NCBI RefSeq assembly: GCF_900110275.1 | Contig: NZ_FODC01000007.1 | Span: 62,001-126,000, forward strand | From: Duganella sp. CF517 | Lineage (GTDB): Bacteria; Pseudomonadota; Gammaproteobacteria; Burkholderiales; Burkholderiaceae_D | Direction of reading: 5' to 3' | Length of the DNA stretch: 64,000 nt | Part shown: one piece after another, positions 30,106-38,820 of the stretch | How the letters are laid out: each line of letters begins with the position of its first letter | Position numbering within the stretch: position 1 is the stretch's first letter | Notes under the pieces: model-generated | Told to the model about the DNA's origin: nothing | The model's database searches: none | What the model saw: the letters and a program-made list of their open reading frames with translations, nothing else | Position numbers and translations under genes: made by a program

Positions 30106-32010
30106 ATGGGTGCTGTAGAAAACGCGGTGCCGCAGGCGCCCACCACTTCCCCGTCCCGGACGCCGATCGTGGCCCTGCTGGGCAATCCCAATTGCGGCAA
30201 GACCGCGCTGTTCAACCGCCTGACCGGCTCGCGCCAGAAGGTCGCCAACTACGCCGGCGTGACCATCGAGCGCAAGGAAGGCTCATTCAGCTCGCCCCAC
30301 GGCCACGGCTTCCGCGTGCTCGACCTGCCGGGCGCTTATAGTCTGTCGGCCCACACGCCGGACGAGGAAATCACGCGCGACGTCGTCGCCGGCCTGCGCG
30401 CCGGCGAGGCCGCGCCGGACGTCGTGGTGTGCGTGGTCAACGCCACCAACCTGCGCCTGAACCTGCGCCTGGTGCTGGAGATCAAACGCCTTGGCCTGCC
30501 GATGGTGCTGGCGCTGAACATGGTCGACGTGGCCAAGAAGCGCGGCATCGAGATCGACGCCGACCTGCTGGCCGACGAATTGGGCATGCCGGTGGTGGAG
30601 ACGGTGGCGGTGCAGGCCGGCGGCGAGAAGTCGCTGGTGCGCGCGCTCGAACTGATGCTGCCGCTGCCGGCGGCCAAGCCGAATCCGCTGTCGGCGATCG
30701 ACGCCGTCTCGGTCGAGGACACGCAGCGCGAGGTGCGCCGCATCCTGGCCGCCGTCAGCAACGACGTCCACGACACCGGCAACCTGACCGAAAAAATCGA
30801 CAACGTGGTGATGCACCCGGTGCTCGGCCCGGTCATCCTGGCGCTGCTGATGTTCCTGGTGTTCCAGGCGGTGTTCACGTGGGCGGCGGTGCCGATGGAG
30901 ATGATCTCCGGCGGCGTCGAAAGCCTGGGCAAGGTGCTGGGCGCCTATCTGCCCGACGGCATGCTGCGCAGCCTGCTGGTCGAAGGCATCATGGGCGGCG
31001 TCGGCAGCGTGCTGGTGTTCCTGCCGCAGATTCTGATCCTGTTCTTCTTCATCCTGATGCTGGAGGATTGCGGCTACCTGCCGCGCGCCGCCTTCCTGCT
31101 GGACCGGCTGATGGGCGGCGTGGGCCTGTCGGGCCGCGCCTTCATTCCGCTGCTGTCGAGCTTTGCGTGCGCGATCCCCGGCGTGATGGCCGCGCGCACG
31201 ATCCAGAACAAGCGCGACCGCCTGGTGACGATCATGATCGCGCCGCTGATGACGTGTTCCGCGCGCCTGCCGGTGTACGCGCTGGTGATCGCCGCCTTCA
31301 TTCCGGAGCGCGAGGTGGGCGGCTTCATGAGCCTTCAGGGGCTGGTGCTGTTCATCCTGTACTTCGCCGGCATCATCTCGGCGATGGCGGTGGCGTACTT
31401 CATGAAGCGCGCCATGGGCTCGACGCACAAGCAGCCGCTGATGCTGGAGCTGCCGGCCTACCACTGGCCGCACATGCGCAACCTGGCCCTGGGCCTGTGG
31501 GAGCGCGCGCGCATCTTCCTGACGCGCGTCGGTACCGTGATTCTGACGTTGATGATTCTGGTCTGGTTCCTCAGCACCTTCCCGGGCGCGCCGGAAGGCG
31601 CCACGCATCCGCCTATTTATTACAGCGTCGCCGGCATGATCGGCCGCGCCCTGGAATTCGTGTTCGCGCCGATCGGCTTCAACTGGCAGATCTGCATCGC
31701 GCTGGTGCCGGGCATGGCCGCGCGTGAAGTGGCGGTCGGCGCGCTGGGCACCGTGTACGCGTTGTCGCAGAGCGGCGACGACCTGGCGCAGTCGCTCACG
31801 CCGATCATCGCGGCGTCGTGGGCGCTGCCGACGGCCTTGTCGCTGCTGGCGTGGTATGTGTTCGCGCCGCAGTGCTTGTCGACGTTGAGCGTGGTGCGCC
31901 GCGAGACCAACAGCATCCGCTACCCATTGATGATGGCGGGTTATATGTTCGCGCTGGCGTACGTGGCGTCGTTCCTGACGTACCGTATCTCGATGGCGCT
32001 GATGGGCTGA
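30106..32010 (+). CDS. feoB: Ferrous iron permease FeoB
   Basis: 634 residues, shorter than E. coli FeoB (773). N-terminal GTPase domain: G1 LLGNPNCGKTALFNRL (about 24-40), G3 DLPGAYSLS, G4 LNMVDVAKK; C-terminal membrane domain with two Gate regions (FIPLLSSFACAIPGVMAARTIQ, motif includes SSFACAIPG; and VPGMAAREVAVG). It transports Fe(II) across the inner membrane. Follows feoA by 3 bases; the small Cys-rich gene follows by 19 bases. Confidence 0.96.
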   Translation: MGAVENAVPQAPTTSPSRTPIVALLGNPNCGKTALFNRLTGSRQKVANYAGVTIERKEGSFSSPHGHGFRVLDLPGAYSLSAHTPDEEITRDVVAGLRAGEAAPDVVVCVVNATNLRLNLRLVLEIKRLGLPMVLALNMVDVAKKRGIEIDADLLADELGMPVVETVAVQAGGEKSLVRALELMLPLPAAKPNPLSAIDAVSVEDTQREVRRILAAVSNDVHDTGNLTEKIDNVVMHPVLGPVILALLMFLVFQAVFTWAAVPMEMISGGVESLGKVLGAYLPDGMLRSLLVEGIMGGVGSVLVFLPQILILFFFILMLEDCGYLPRAAFLLDRLMGGVGLSGRAFIPLLSSFACAIPGVMAARTIQNKRDRLVTIMIAPLMTCSARLPVYALVIAAFIPEREVGGFMSLQGLVLFILYFAGIISAMAVAYFMKRAMGSTHKQPLMLELPAYHWPHMRNLALGLWERARIFLTRVGTVILTLMILVWFLSTFPGAPEGATHPPIYYSVAGMIGRALEFVFAPIGFNWQICIALVPGMAAREVAVGALGTVYALSQSGDDLAQSLTPIIAASWALPTALSLLAWYVFAPQCLSTLSVVRRETNSIRYPLMMAGYMFALAYVASFLTYRISMALMG

Positions 32011-32029
32011 TAGCTGACAGGAGGCTGAT

Positions 32030-32317
32030 ATGTGGCAGCAGATTATCGTTGGATTGATCGTCGCGGCGGCGGTGCTGCACTTTTGCACCAAGTACCTGCC
32101 GGCGGCGTGGCGCCAGCAAATCGTGTATTTCCTGACGCGGCGCGGGTTCGACCAGAACAAGATGGCCAAGTTGTTCAAGACGCAGGCCAACTGCGGCGAT
32201 GGCTGCGGCAGCTGCGGATCGTGCGACTCGTCGGCGCCGGCGGCGTCTTCCGCTTCATCGTCCCCGGATTCGTCGACGCCGCTCAAGCGCGTCATCAAGC
32301 TGCACGTGCAGCGCTAA
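32030..32317 (+). CDS. Small membrane-anchored Cys-rich protein, third gene of the feo operon
   Basis: 95 residues: an N-terminal hydrophobic helix (IIVGLIVAAAVLHFC), a basic segment, then CGDGCGSCGSC (four cysteines) and a Ser/Pro-rich tail. It has AGGAGG before the ATG and is 19 bases past feoB. It occupies the place of FeoC but shares no winged helix with it; the Cys cluster suggests metal or Fe-S handling. I recall similar proteins catalogued as DUF6587 after feoB in betaproteobacteria, but this is from memory. Confidence 0.75.
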   Translation: MWQQIIVGLIVAAAVLHFCTKYLPAAWRQQIVYFLTRRGFDQNKMAKLFKTQANCGDGCGSCGSCDSSAPAASSASSSPDSSTPLKRVIKLHVQR

Positions 32318-32344
32318 AGGGCAGGGCGGTGCCACGGCGGTGCG

Positions 32345-32400
32345 TGTGGCAAACCTCCTGTTCGGCGTTCTATTTTCTTCTATTTTCTTCTATTTTCTTC
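32345..32400. repeat. Polypyrimidine element with three TATTTTCTTC decamers
   Basis: TGTGGCAAACCT (32345-32356) followed by a spacer and TATTTTCTTC three times in exact tandem (32371-32400). The TGTGGCAAACCT part and the TTCTATTTTCTTC tract recur, diverged, at 46.0 kb. The first decamer holds the stop codon of the purA-like gene (32380-32382). Confidence 0.8.
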
Positions 32401-33786
32401 GCTTCCCCATAGCGGGCGCAGGGCCTTCACCGCCTCGAAGGTCGGTCCGAATGCCGCCAGCACGACGGGCAGCCGCGTCAACCTTTCCATTTGCTCGATG
32501 AACTGGCCCGCGTCGGCGACCGGCTCGGCATCGAGCACCGGGGTGGCCGCGTGCAGCAGCTTCGTCAGCGCGGCCTGATGCGCCAAATCGTGGCCCGCGC
32601 TGGCGCGCAGTTCAGTGATCCGGCCATCCGCGTCACGCTCGCACAACTGTCCATCACCGTCGCCGACCGGCGCCGCGTAGGCGTTGCACCATCGCAGGCC
32701 GGGAGCGCGACCGAAAACGTCGAGATGACTGATCGCCAGTCCATCGAGCCGGCCCGCGACCGACAGCGCGTAACGCAGTAGCACGGCGTCCGGATGCGCG
32801 CGGCGGAACGCTCCCTGCCATCCGCCCGAGGCGTTGTGCGGCTCGGGAAGGGAGGTTAAACGGGTGTCGTGCGTGGGTAGCGGGCCGTCGCCGTGGCGCG
32901 TCAGGTAGCTGCGCAGCGCCCCCAGATGATGTATCTTGGCGTGGAGTCCCGCGTCGGCGGCCACCGCCTGCACCGATGACGGATGGATGGTGCTCCACGT
33001 GGTATGCGGATGAAACCCGCGCCATTCGTCGAGCAGGATGCCCTGCGCTCCCTCGAATACCACCGCGCCGGGCATCTGCAATCGCCTTGCCACGTCCGCG
33101 CGCCTGGCGGGCGGCACGATCCGCACCAGCTCCATCGAGCGGTCCAGCCAATGTCGCGCCATCATGGCGTCGTTCAGGACTGCGCGCTCGCGCTGGTATT
33201 CGGCGTCGTTGGCGGCGACCGGGCAAAGCGGGGCGAACGCCGCAAGCAGGTCGCGCCTGATCGCCTCCAGCTTGGCCGGGGCATGTGCCCGATGCGTCAG
33301 GTCGCCGTAGCGCAGCGTCAGTTCCGGCCGGGCGATATCGAGCCTGACCGTTTCACCCACGCCGACGCCGCAACTGCCATGCCGGCCGTCCGCACGCGCA
33401 AGCTCGCGCATCCTTCCCGCCGCCTGGTGAAACGGTGTCGTGAGCCTGCATCGGGCGTCGATGATCAATCGATCAAGACCGTCTTCCACGCCGGCGCGCC
33501 GCAAATAGTCGTGTTCCACCAGCAGCGCGGTTGGGTGGACGATCACCGGGTAGGCCAGCAGCGTGTAGACGCCGCGATTGAAGCTGCCTGCGCCGAACTG
33601 CGAAAAGGTGTGGTGCCGGCCATCGGGCAGCACCACGTTGTGCGCCGCCTGGGCGCCACCGTTGAACCGTACGACGGTGTGCGCGTCCAGCTGCCGGCAC
33701 AGCGCGTCGACGAACAGGCCCTTGCCGCAGTCACCGAAGCCGAGACCGAGCACCGAGACAAGTCGGGTCGCCATTGATACGGTCAT
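32380..33786 (-). CDS. Diverged adenylosuccinate synthetase-like enzyme (PurA-like)
   Basis: 468 residues from an ATG overlapping the vWA stop (ATGA). The N-terminal half follows PurA: GFGDCGKGLFVD replaces WGDEGKGKIVD and keeps the catalytic Asp and Lys; GGAQAAHNV keeps the catalytic His; FEGAQG and a PLPT motif are kept. The threonine phosphate loop GTTGRGIGP becomes GSCGVGVGE, and the aspartate/IMP-binding TGRRRRTG loop is lost (NASGGWQGAF), with TKLD becoming SHLD. So it should still bind a GTP-like nucleotide and activate an oxo-purine or similar, but with another partner. No purA duty is likely. C-terminal residues EENRRK come from the decamer repeat. Third gene of the cassette with vWA and pseudokinase. 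Confidence 0.85.
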   Translation of the reverse strand: MTVSMATRLVSVLGLGFGDCGKGLFVDALCRQLDAHTVVRFNGGAQAAHNVVLPDGRHHTFSQFGAGSFNRGVYTLLAYPVIVHPTALLVEHDYLRRAGVEDGLDRLIIDARCRLTTPFHQAAGRMRELARADGRHGSCGVGVGETVRLDIARPELTLRYGDLTHRAHAPAKLEAIRRDLLAAFAPLCPVAANDAEYQRERAVLNDAMMARHWLDRSMELVRIVPPARRADVARRLQMPGAVVFEGAQGILLDEWRGFHPHTTWSTIHPSSVQAVAADAGLHAKIHHLGALRSYLTRHGDGPLPTHDTRLTSLPEPHNASGGWQGAFRRAHPDAVLLRYALSVAGRLDGLAISHLDVFGRAPGLRWCNAYAAPVGDGDGQLCERDADGRITELRASAGHDLAHQAALTKLLHAATPVLDAEPVADAGQFIEQMERLTRLPVVLAAFGPTFEAVKALRPLWGSEENRRK

Positions 33787-34757
33787 CCGAACAAGCGTTT
33801 CCACCAGGGGCTTGGTCCGTCCGGCGCGCCGTTGAACGCGTGCGGCTTGCGCGACGACGCCGGGTCGAGCAGCGCCGCGTAAGGGCTCAGCGTGCGCATG
33901 ATCGCCGAGACGCGATCACCGGCGATGCCGTTGCCGGCCAGGGTTGCGGCCAGGCCGTCCATGTCGGGGATGGTTTTTTCGGTCAGGGCCACGATCGACG
34001 CGGCCACCGCGCACGCGTGTTCCGGCGCCTCCATGCAGATCACGTGGTCGCCCAGCAGATCGCGCCAGCGCCGCTCGCAGCGCTGGCGGCGCTTGAGGTC
34101 CGGGATCAGGAAAAAGATGTGGAAGGTTTCGGCGGCGGCGGCGATCACCTCCTCGATGGGGATGTCGCTATCGAGCTTGTCGTCGATGAGCGTGTTGACT
34201 TGATGGCGGGAGACGGCCGGGTAGGGCAGCTCGTCGCCGGTCAGGAACAGATACCCCTTCTTCTTGCGTTTGACCCAGCAATCCATGTCGGTGTGCTGGG
34301 CGGCGACGTAGAAGGCCAGCTCGTAGCTTTCTTCGCCGCTGCCACCACCTCCGCCTTCGAGGTAGGTCCAGGTCAGCCACTGGTCCATCAGTTCGGCCGT
34401 CGATTCGAACTGCCCCACTTGCAGCGAGGCGTCGTCGGAGGTGGCGTCGCCGATGGCCATGAACAGCAGTTGCGGGTCCCGCACGCCGCAGGCCGACAGC
34501 AGATTCATGAAGGTCGGCAGTTCGCGGGTGGCGAGGATTTCCGGGATGTCGCCCATCGATCCGGTGACGTCGAGCGCGAAGACGACGCCGAGTGAATTCG
34601 GGTGGTCGGCGTTGTCGCGCGCCTCCCGTACCCCCATTCCGTGCGGGTCCATCAAGGCATGGCAGCCGCGCTGGGCGAACACTTCGTCGCGCGAGGCGGA
34701 CGCGCGGTCGGCGATGATGGCCGCGTGCGCGGCGTGCGAGTAATTACCGTGTCCCAT
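33783..34757 (-). CDS. vWA-domain protein of the pseudokinase/PurA-like cassette
   Basis: 324 residues, cytoplasmic (no signal peptide). The von Willebrand A domain begins near residue 56; the MIDAS motif FALDVTGSMG (D63, S67) is intact, with later LQVGQFES, YLEGGGGGSGEESYELAFY and KKKGYLFLTGDE segments characteristic of a particular soluble vWA family. The N-terminus (NYSHAAHAA) and C-terminal WWKRLFG are unassigned. Start chosen by AAGGA 6 bases upstream. It overlaps the pseudokinase stop by 14 bases and the purA-like start by 4, so all three are translationally coupled. vWA domains bind protein partners; here perhaps the other two products. Confidence 0.88.
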   Translation of the reverse strand: MGHGNYSHAAHAAIIADRASASRDEVFAQRGCHALMDPHGMGVREARDNADHPNSLGVVFALDVTGSMGDIPEILATRELPTFMNLLSACGVRDPQLLFMAIGDATSDDASLQVGQFESTAELMDQWLTWTYLEGGGGGSGEESYELAFYVAAQHTDMDCWVKRKKKGYLFLTGDELPYPAVSRHQVNTLIDDKLDSDIPIEEVIAAAAETFHIFFLIPDLKRRQRCERRWRDLLGDHVICMEAPEHACAVAASIVALTEKTIPDMDGLAATLAGNGIAGDRVSAIMRTLSPYAALLDPASSRKPHAFNGAPDGPSPWWKRLFG

Positions 34758-35736
34758 ATGGTTCCTTTGCTTGAGGTGATGGAGTGGGGGTGAATGGAAT
34801 GAAGCGCGGCGCGCCGAAGGCTTCGCGGGCCGCCGCCTTGAGTGCGTCGTCGATGCCGGCGGCGCCATGGCGGGCGCACCAGGCGATGTCCTCGCTGGCT
34901 TTTTTCAGCAGCACCGCCAGCGGCGCCGGCAGGCCAGCGCCGATCGGCGGTTCGTCCTCGCCGCCGTGCAGCAGGCCGCGGATCGCCCATGCCGCCTGCA
35001 TCAGGTCGCGCGCCGGCGTGGCGCGTGCGTCGCGGCGCCGCGCATCGGCCCATCCGATAATCAGCACGCCGTGATCGCCGGGATGCACCAGTAGATGTTC
35101 GGGCCCGAGCCGGCCGTGCACCCAGCCCGCGTCGTGCACGTAGCCCAGCACTTCCAGTATGCGGCGCCAGATCCACACCGCATGGCGCGGATCGACGCCG
35201 GCCGGGTAATTGCGGCGCACCGCCGCCAGGCTGCCCCAATAGCCCACGGGACTGCGCAACAGCAGCGCCTCGGTCTCGATCGCGCTGTTCGCGCTTGCCG
35301 TGCCATGGCCGGCCAGTTGCGGCAGGCGCTGGGAAAAATAGGCGGCGCCCGGGCGCGAGACATTTTGCAGCTCCCGCAGGATGTCGGCCTCCCGTCGCAG
35401 GCGTCCGGGCGGGCTGCCCGCGTGCGCCAGCTTGAGCGTGACCCGCTCCGGCATGGCGCCCAAACGCTGGGCCATCGACACCTTCGCGCTGGTCCCGTGG
35501 CCCAGCGGCAGCAGTATCCGATAGCGTTCGCCATTGCAGGCGACCGCGTCCCCGCCCGCGCCGTCCAGCGCGGTGGCGCGCGAGCGCAGGTAGGCTTCCC
35601 TGAATGACGCGGCCTTGACGATTTTGGCGGCGCGCGTCACTTCGGCCGAGCAGTAGGTGCACACGACCGTGCGCCACTGCGCCTGCCGTGGCAACGGCGC
35701 GCCGCACTGCGGGCAGATGAGGGTGACAGGATTCAT
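34744..35736 (-). CDS. Zinc-ribbon pseudokinase
   Basis: 330 residues. A zinc ribbon (C8-x2-C11 ... C26-x2-C29, CPQCGAPL and CTYCSAEV) leads into a protein-kinase fold: Gly loop LGHGTSAKV (about 78-86), VTLKLA with the ATP Lys (102), helix-C Glu (116). The catalytic loop is VHGRLGPEHLLV where active kinases have HRDLKPEN: Asp to Arg, Lys to Gly, Asn to His. The DFG motif reads IGWA. It therefore lacks the catalytic Asp and both metal-binding residues. It probably binds nucleotide or acts as a scaffold. First gene of the coupled cassette; the next start overlaps it by 14 bases. Confidence 0.85.
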   Translation of the reverse strand: MNPVTLICPQCGAPLPRQAQWRTVVCTYCSAEVTRAAKIVKAASFREAYLRSRATALDGAGGDAVACNGERYRILLPLGHGTSAKVSMAQRLGAMPERVTLKLAHAGSPPGRLRREADILRELQNVSRPGAAYFSQRLPQLAGHGTASANSAIETEALLLRSPVGYWGSLAAVRRNYPAGVDPRHAVWIWRRILEVLGYVHDAGWVHGRLGPEHLLVHPGDHGVLIIGWADARRRDARATPARDLMQAAWAIRGLLHGGEDEPPIGAGLPAPLAVLLKKASEDIAWCARHGAAGIDDALKAAAREAFGAPRFIPFTPTPSPQAKEPYGTR

Positions 35737-35875
35737 GCGGGTTGGGTCAACCTGTTGTGAAGCGGCGCGCGGATGCGAGCCGGACGCGCTACTTTAGCCG
35801 ATTACACGCGTCGACGACCACGACTTGCGCAAGCCGATATCGAAACCCCCCCTTGGCTTGCGTCCGCCCCGGGGG

Positions 35876-37486
35876 TTAGCACAACGGATTGAACGACTCC
35901 GCCTGCGCCATCGGCCAGTACAGGCCGAACACCGGCGGCAGCCGCGCCAGCTGGCTTGGATCGAGCAGTTGGCCGGCCTCCAGATACGGCAGCAACTGCG
36001 ACACCAGCTTGACCTGGTTGGGCGAGATGCGCCGCACCAGGTGGCGCGGCTTGAGCTGCGACGGGTGCGTCAGGCCGGCGGCGGCGATCAGCTGCGCCAG
36101 CGCGGCCATGGTGTTTTGATGGAAGTGGGTCACGCGCAGCACTTTGTCGGGCACCACCAGCGCGCGCTGGCGGTTCTGGTCCTGCGTGGCCACGCCGGTC
36201 GGGCATTTGTCGGTGTGGCAGCTTTGCGACTGGATGCACCCGAGCGCGAACATGAAGCCGCGCGCCGAGTTGCACCAGTCGGCGCCCATGGCGATGATGC
36301 GGGCGACGTCGAACGCGGTGATGATCTTGCCCGACGCGCCGATCTTGATCTTGTCGCGCAAATTGGCGCCGACCAGCGTGTTATGCACCAGCAGCAGCGC
36401 CTCCTGCAGCGGCGTGCCGACATGGTCGGCGAATTCCAGCGGCGCGGCGCCGGTGCCGCCCTCGCCGCCGTCGACGACGATGAAATCCGGCGTGATGCCG
36501 GTCGCCAGCATCGCCTTGACGATGCCGAAGAATTCCCACGGGTGGCCGATGGCGAGCTTGAAGCCGGTCGGCTTGCCGCCCGACAGATCGCGCAGCTTAT
36601 CGATAAACGCCAGCATTTCGAGCGGGGTACCGAAGGCCGAATGGCTCGACGGCGAGACGCAGTCCACGCCCGGCGCGACGCCGCGCGTGGTGGCGATTTC
36701 GATTGTCACCTTGGCGCCCGGCAGCACGCCGCCGTGGCCCGGCTTGGCCCCCTGCGACAGCTTCAATTCGATCATCTTCACCTGCGGCGAGGCCGCGTTG
36801 GCGACGAAGTTCGCCTCGGAGAAGCGGCCGTCGGCGTCGCGGCAGCCGAAGTAGCCGGAGCCGATCTCCCACACCAGGTCGCCGCCGTGCTGGCGGTGGT
36901 AGGGGCTGATGCTGCCCTCGCCGGTGTCGTGCATGAAGCCGCCGGCCTTGGCGCCGCCGTTGAGCGCCAGGATGGCGTTGGCCGACAGCGCGCCAAAGCT
37001 CATCGCCGAGATGTTGAACACGCTGGCCGAATACGGCTGCGCGCGCGGGCAGTCCGGGTGGTTGCCGATGTCGATGCGGAAGTCGTGGCCCTGTTCGGGC
37101 GCCGGCACGATGGCGTGGTTGATCCATTCATAGCCGGGCGCGTAGACGTCGAGCTGGGTGCCGAACGGGCGCTTGTCGGTGTCCATCTTGGCGCGCTGGT
37201 AGACGATGCTGCGCTGGTTGCGCGAGAACGGCGCGGCCACCGTGTCGTCCTCCAGCAGGTATTGGCGGATCTCGGGGCGGATCGCTTCGAAGAAGAAGCG
37301 GAAGTGCGCCAGGATCGGGTAGTTGCGGCGCAGCGCGCGCTTGGTCTGCAGCAGGTCGGCGACGCCGACCGCGGTGAGCGCGGCGGCGGTCAGCGGGATC
37401 CACCAAGGAGCGCCCAGCGCCAGCGCGGCGAGCAGGGTGACGACGGCGGCGACAAAGGCGATATAGCGCGGGGAAAACAGATTCAT
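35876..37486 (-). CDS. Membrane-anchored FMN-binding glutamate synthase-like protein
   Basis: 536 residues. Two N-terminal membrane segments (about 8-42) precede the FMN/central barrel domain of glutamate synthase (GltS family): SFGALSANAILALNGGAKAGGF, HGGVLPGAKVT and VVDGGEGGTGAAPLEF hold FMN contacts, and a Cys-rich stretch CIQSQSCHTDKCPTG gives a [3Fe-4S]-like cluster site. No glutaminase domain is present. It is not part of the normal GltBD complex and its substrate is unknown; the family is widespread and often called 'FMN-binding glutamate synthase family protein'. Confidence 0.88.
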   Translation of the reverse strand: MNLFSPRYIAFVAAVVTLLAALALGAPWWIPLTAAALTAVGVADLLQTKRALRRNYPILAHFRFFFEAIRPEIRQYLLEDDTVAAPFSRNQRSIVYQRAKMDTDKRPFGTQLDVYAPGYEWINHAIVPAPEQGHDFRIDIGNHPDCPRAQPYSASVFNISAMSFGALSANAILALNGGAKAGGFMHDTGEGSISPYHRQHGGDLVWEIGSGYFGCRDADGRFSEANFVANAASPQVKMIELKLSQGAKPGHGGVLPGAKVTIEIATTRGVAPGVDCVSPSSHSAFGTPLEMLAFIDKLRDLSGGKPTGFKLAIGHPWEFFGIVKAMLATGITPDFIVVDGGEGGTGAAPLEFADHVGTPLQEALLLVHNTLVGANLRDKIKIGASGKIITAFDVARIIAMGADWCNSARGFMFALGCIQSQSCHTDKCPTGVATQDQNRQRALVVPDKVLRVTHFHQNTMAALAQLIAAAGLTHPSQLKPRHLVRRISPNQVKLVSQLLPYLEAGQLLDPSQLARLPPVFGLYWPMAQAESFNPLC

Positions 37487-37645
37487 GGGCGGTCCGGATG
37501 GCGGCGGCTGACAGCGGAGTGTACCGCTGTTTCTTGCAGGAATCCATTACCCATCGGTCATCGACGCGCGATCGCCGGCGACCGGCGGTTAATGCTAAGC
37601 TAGCGCGGTCGCGGCGCACGGCCGTTCTTTTTTCGGGAAACCACC

Positions 37646-38317
37646 ATGATCGTTGTCCACCATCTCAACAATTCGCGCTCGCAGCGCGTGCTCTGGCTGC
37701 TCGAGGAGCTGGGGCTGGAGTACGAGATCGTGCGCTACCAGCGCGATCCCAAAACGATGCTGGCGCCGCCGGAGTTGCGCGCGGTGCATCCGCTGGGCAA
37801 GTCGCCGGTAATCACCGACAACGGCGTCGTCGTGGCCGAGTCGGGCGCGATCGTCGAATACCTGGTCGAGACCTATGGCAACGGGCGCCTGGTGCCGCCG
37901 GCCGGCACCGCCGAGCGCCGCCGCTGGACCTATTTCCTGCACTTCGCCGAAGGCTCGGCGATGGCGCCGCTGCTGATGAAGCTGGTGTTCGACAGGGTCG
38001 AGACCAGTCCGGCGCCGTTCTTCGTCAAGCCGATCGCCAAGGCCATCGCGCGCAAGGTCAAGGGCAGTTACATCGAACCGCAGATCGCCGCGCAGCTGAC
38101 GTACCTGGAAAACGAGCTGGCGGCGGCGCCGTGGTTCGCCGGCGCCGAGTTCAGCGCGGCCGACATCCAGATGAGTTTTCCGCTGGAGGCGGCCGCCGCC
38201 CGGGGCGGGCTGGACGCGAGCCGGCCGAGGCTGACCGATTTCCTCAAGCGCATCCACGCGCGCCCGGCCTTCCAGCGCGCCATCGAGCGCGGCGGACCGT
38301 ATGAGTTATTAAAATAA
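37646..38317 (+). CDS. Glutathione S-transferase family protein
   Basis: 223 residues. Thioredoxin-like N-domain with the catalytic Ser in NNSRSQRVLWLLEEL and the glutathione motif SPVITDNGVVVAESGAIVEYL; helical C-domain. Beta-type GST pattern. Divergent from the glutamate-synthase-like gene. A second GST lies at 18.7 kb; the two differ throughout. Confidence 0.9.
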   Translation: MIVVHHLNNSRSQRVLWLLEELGLEYEIVRYQRDPKTMLAPPELRAVHPLGKSPVITDNGVVVAESGAIVEYLVETYGNGRLVPPAGTAERRRWTYFLHFAEGSAMAPLLMKLVFDRVETSPAPFFVKPIAKAIARKVKGSYIEPQIAAQLTYLENELAAAPWFAGAEFSAADIQMSFPLEAAAARGGLDASRPRLTDFLKRIHARPAFQRAIERGGPYELLK

Positions 38318-38385
38318 ATATAAATTTCCTATTGGAATTGTTGTGCGGTAAGATGATTGTTTTAATAAACACATCTTGGGCGCAC

Positions 38386-38820
38386 ATGTTCAACCGAATC
38401 ACCTTGCTCGCGGCCGTCGCCGCCCTTTCCAGCGGCTGCGCGATCCAGCAAACCGTCAAACCGGTCGAGCGTTTCGCCGATAAGACGGTGTGCATCGTCG
38501 ACAATCCCGCCGTGCGCGAGGGTTTTCTAATCGCCTACAAGCAGGCGCTGGAGGCGAAAGGGTTCGCCGCGCAAAAAATCGCCGCCGACGCTTCGATCAT
38601 CCAATGCCCTATCACCTCGACCTACACGGCCAACTGGCGATGGGATCTGGCCATGTATATGGTGTACGCCAACATCAAGGTCTACAACAACGGCAAGCCG
38701 ATCGGCGAGGTGGTGTACGACGCCAAAAGCGCAGGCATGAACACCGCCAAGTTCATCACCGCCGACACGAAAATCAAGGAACTGGTCGACCAGCTATTCC
38801 CGGCGACGGCGGGACAGTAA
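38386..38820 (+). CDS. Sbal_3080-family lipoprotein
   Basis: 144 residues. Lipobox LSSGC at about 14-18 (LLAAVAALSSGC) with Ala at +2, suggesting sorting to the outer membrane. The body holds KTVCIVDNPAVREGF and TANWRWDLAMYM, typical of the Sbal_3080 lipoprotein family (function unknown). The ATG is chosen so that the signal peptide is in the usual place; no strong Shine-Dalgarno. Confidence 0.82.
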   Translation: MFNRITLLAAVAALSSGCAIQQTVKPVERFADKTVCIVDNPAVREGFLIAYKQALEAKGFAAQKIAADASIIQCPITSTYTANWRWDLAMYMVYANIKVYNNGKPIGEVVYDAKSAGMNTAKFITADTKIKELVDQLFPATAGQ

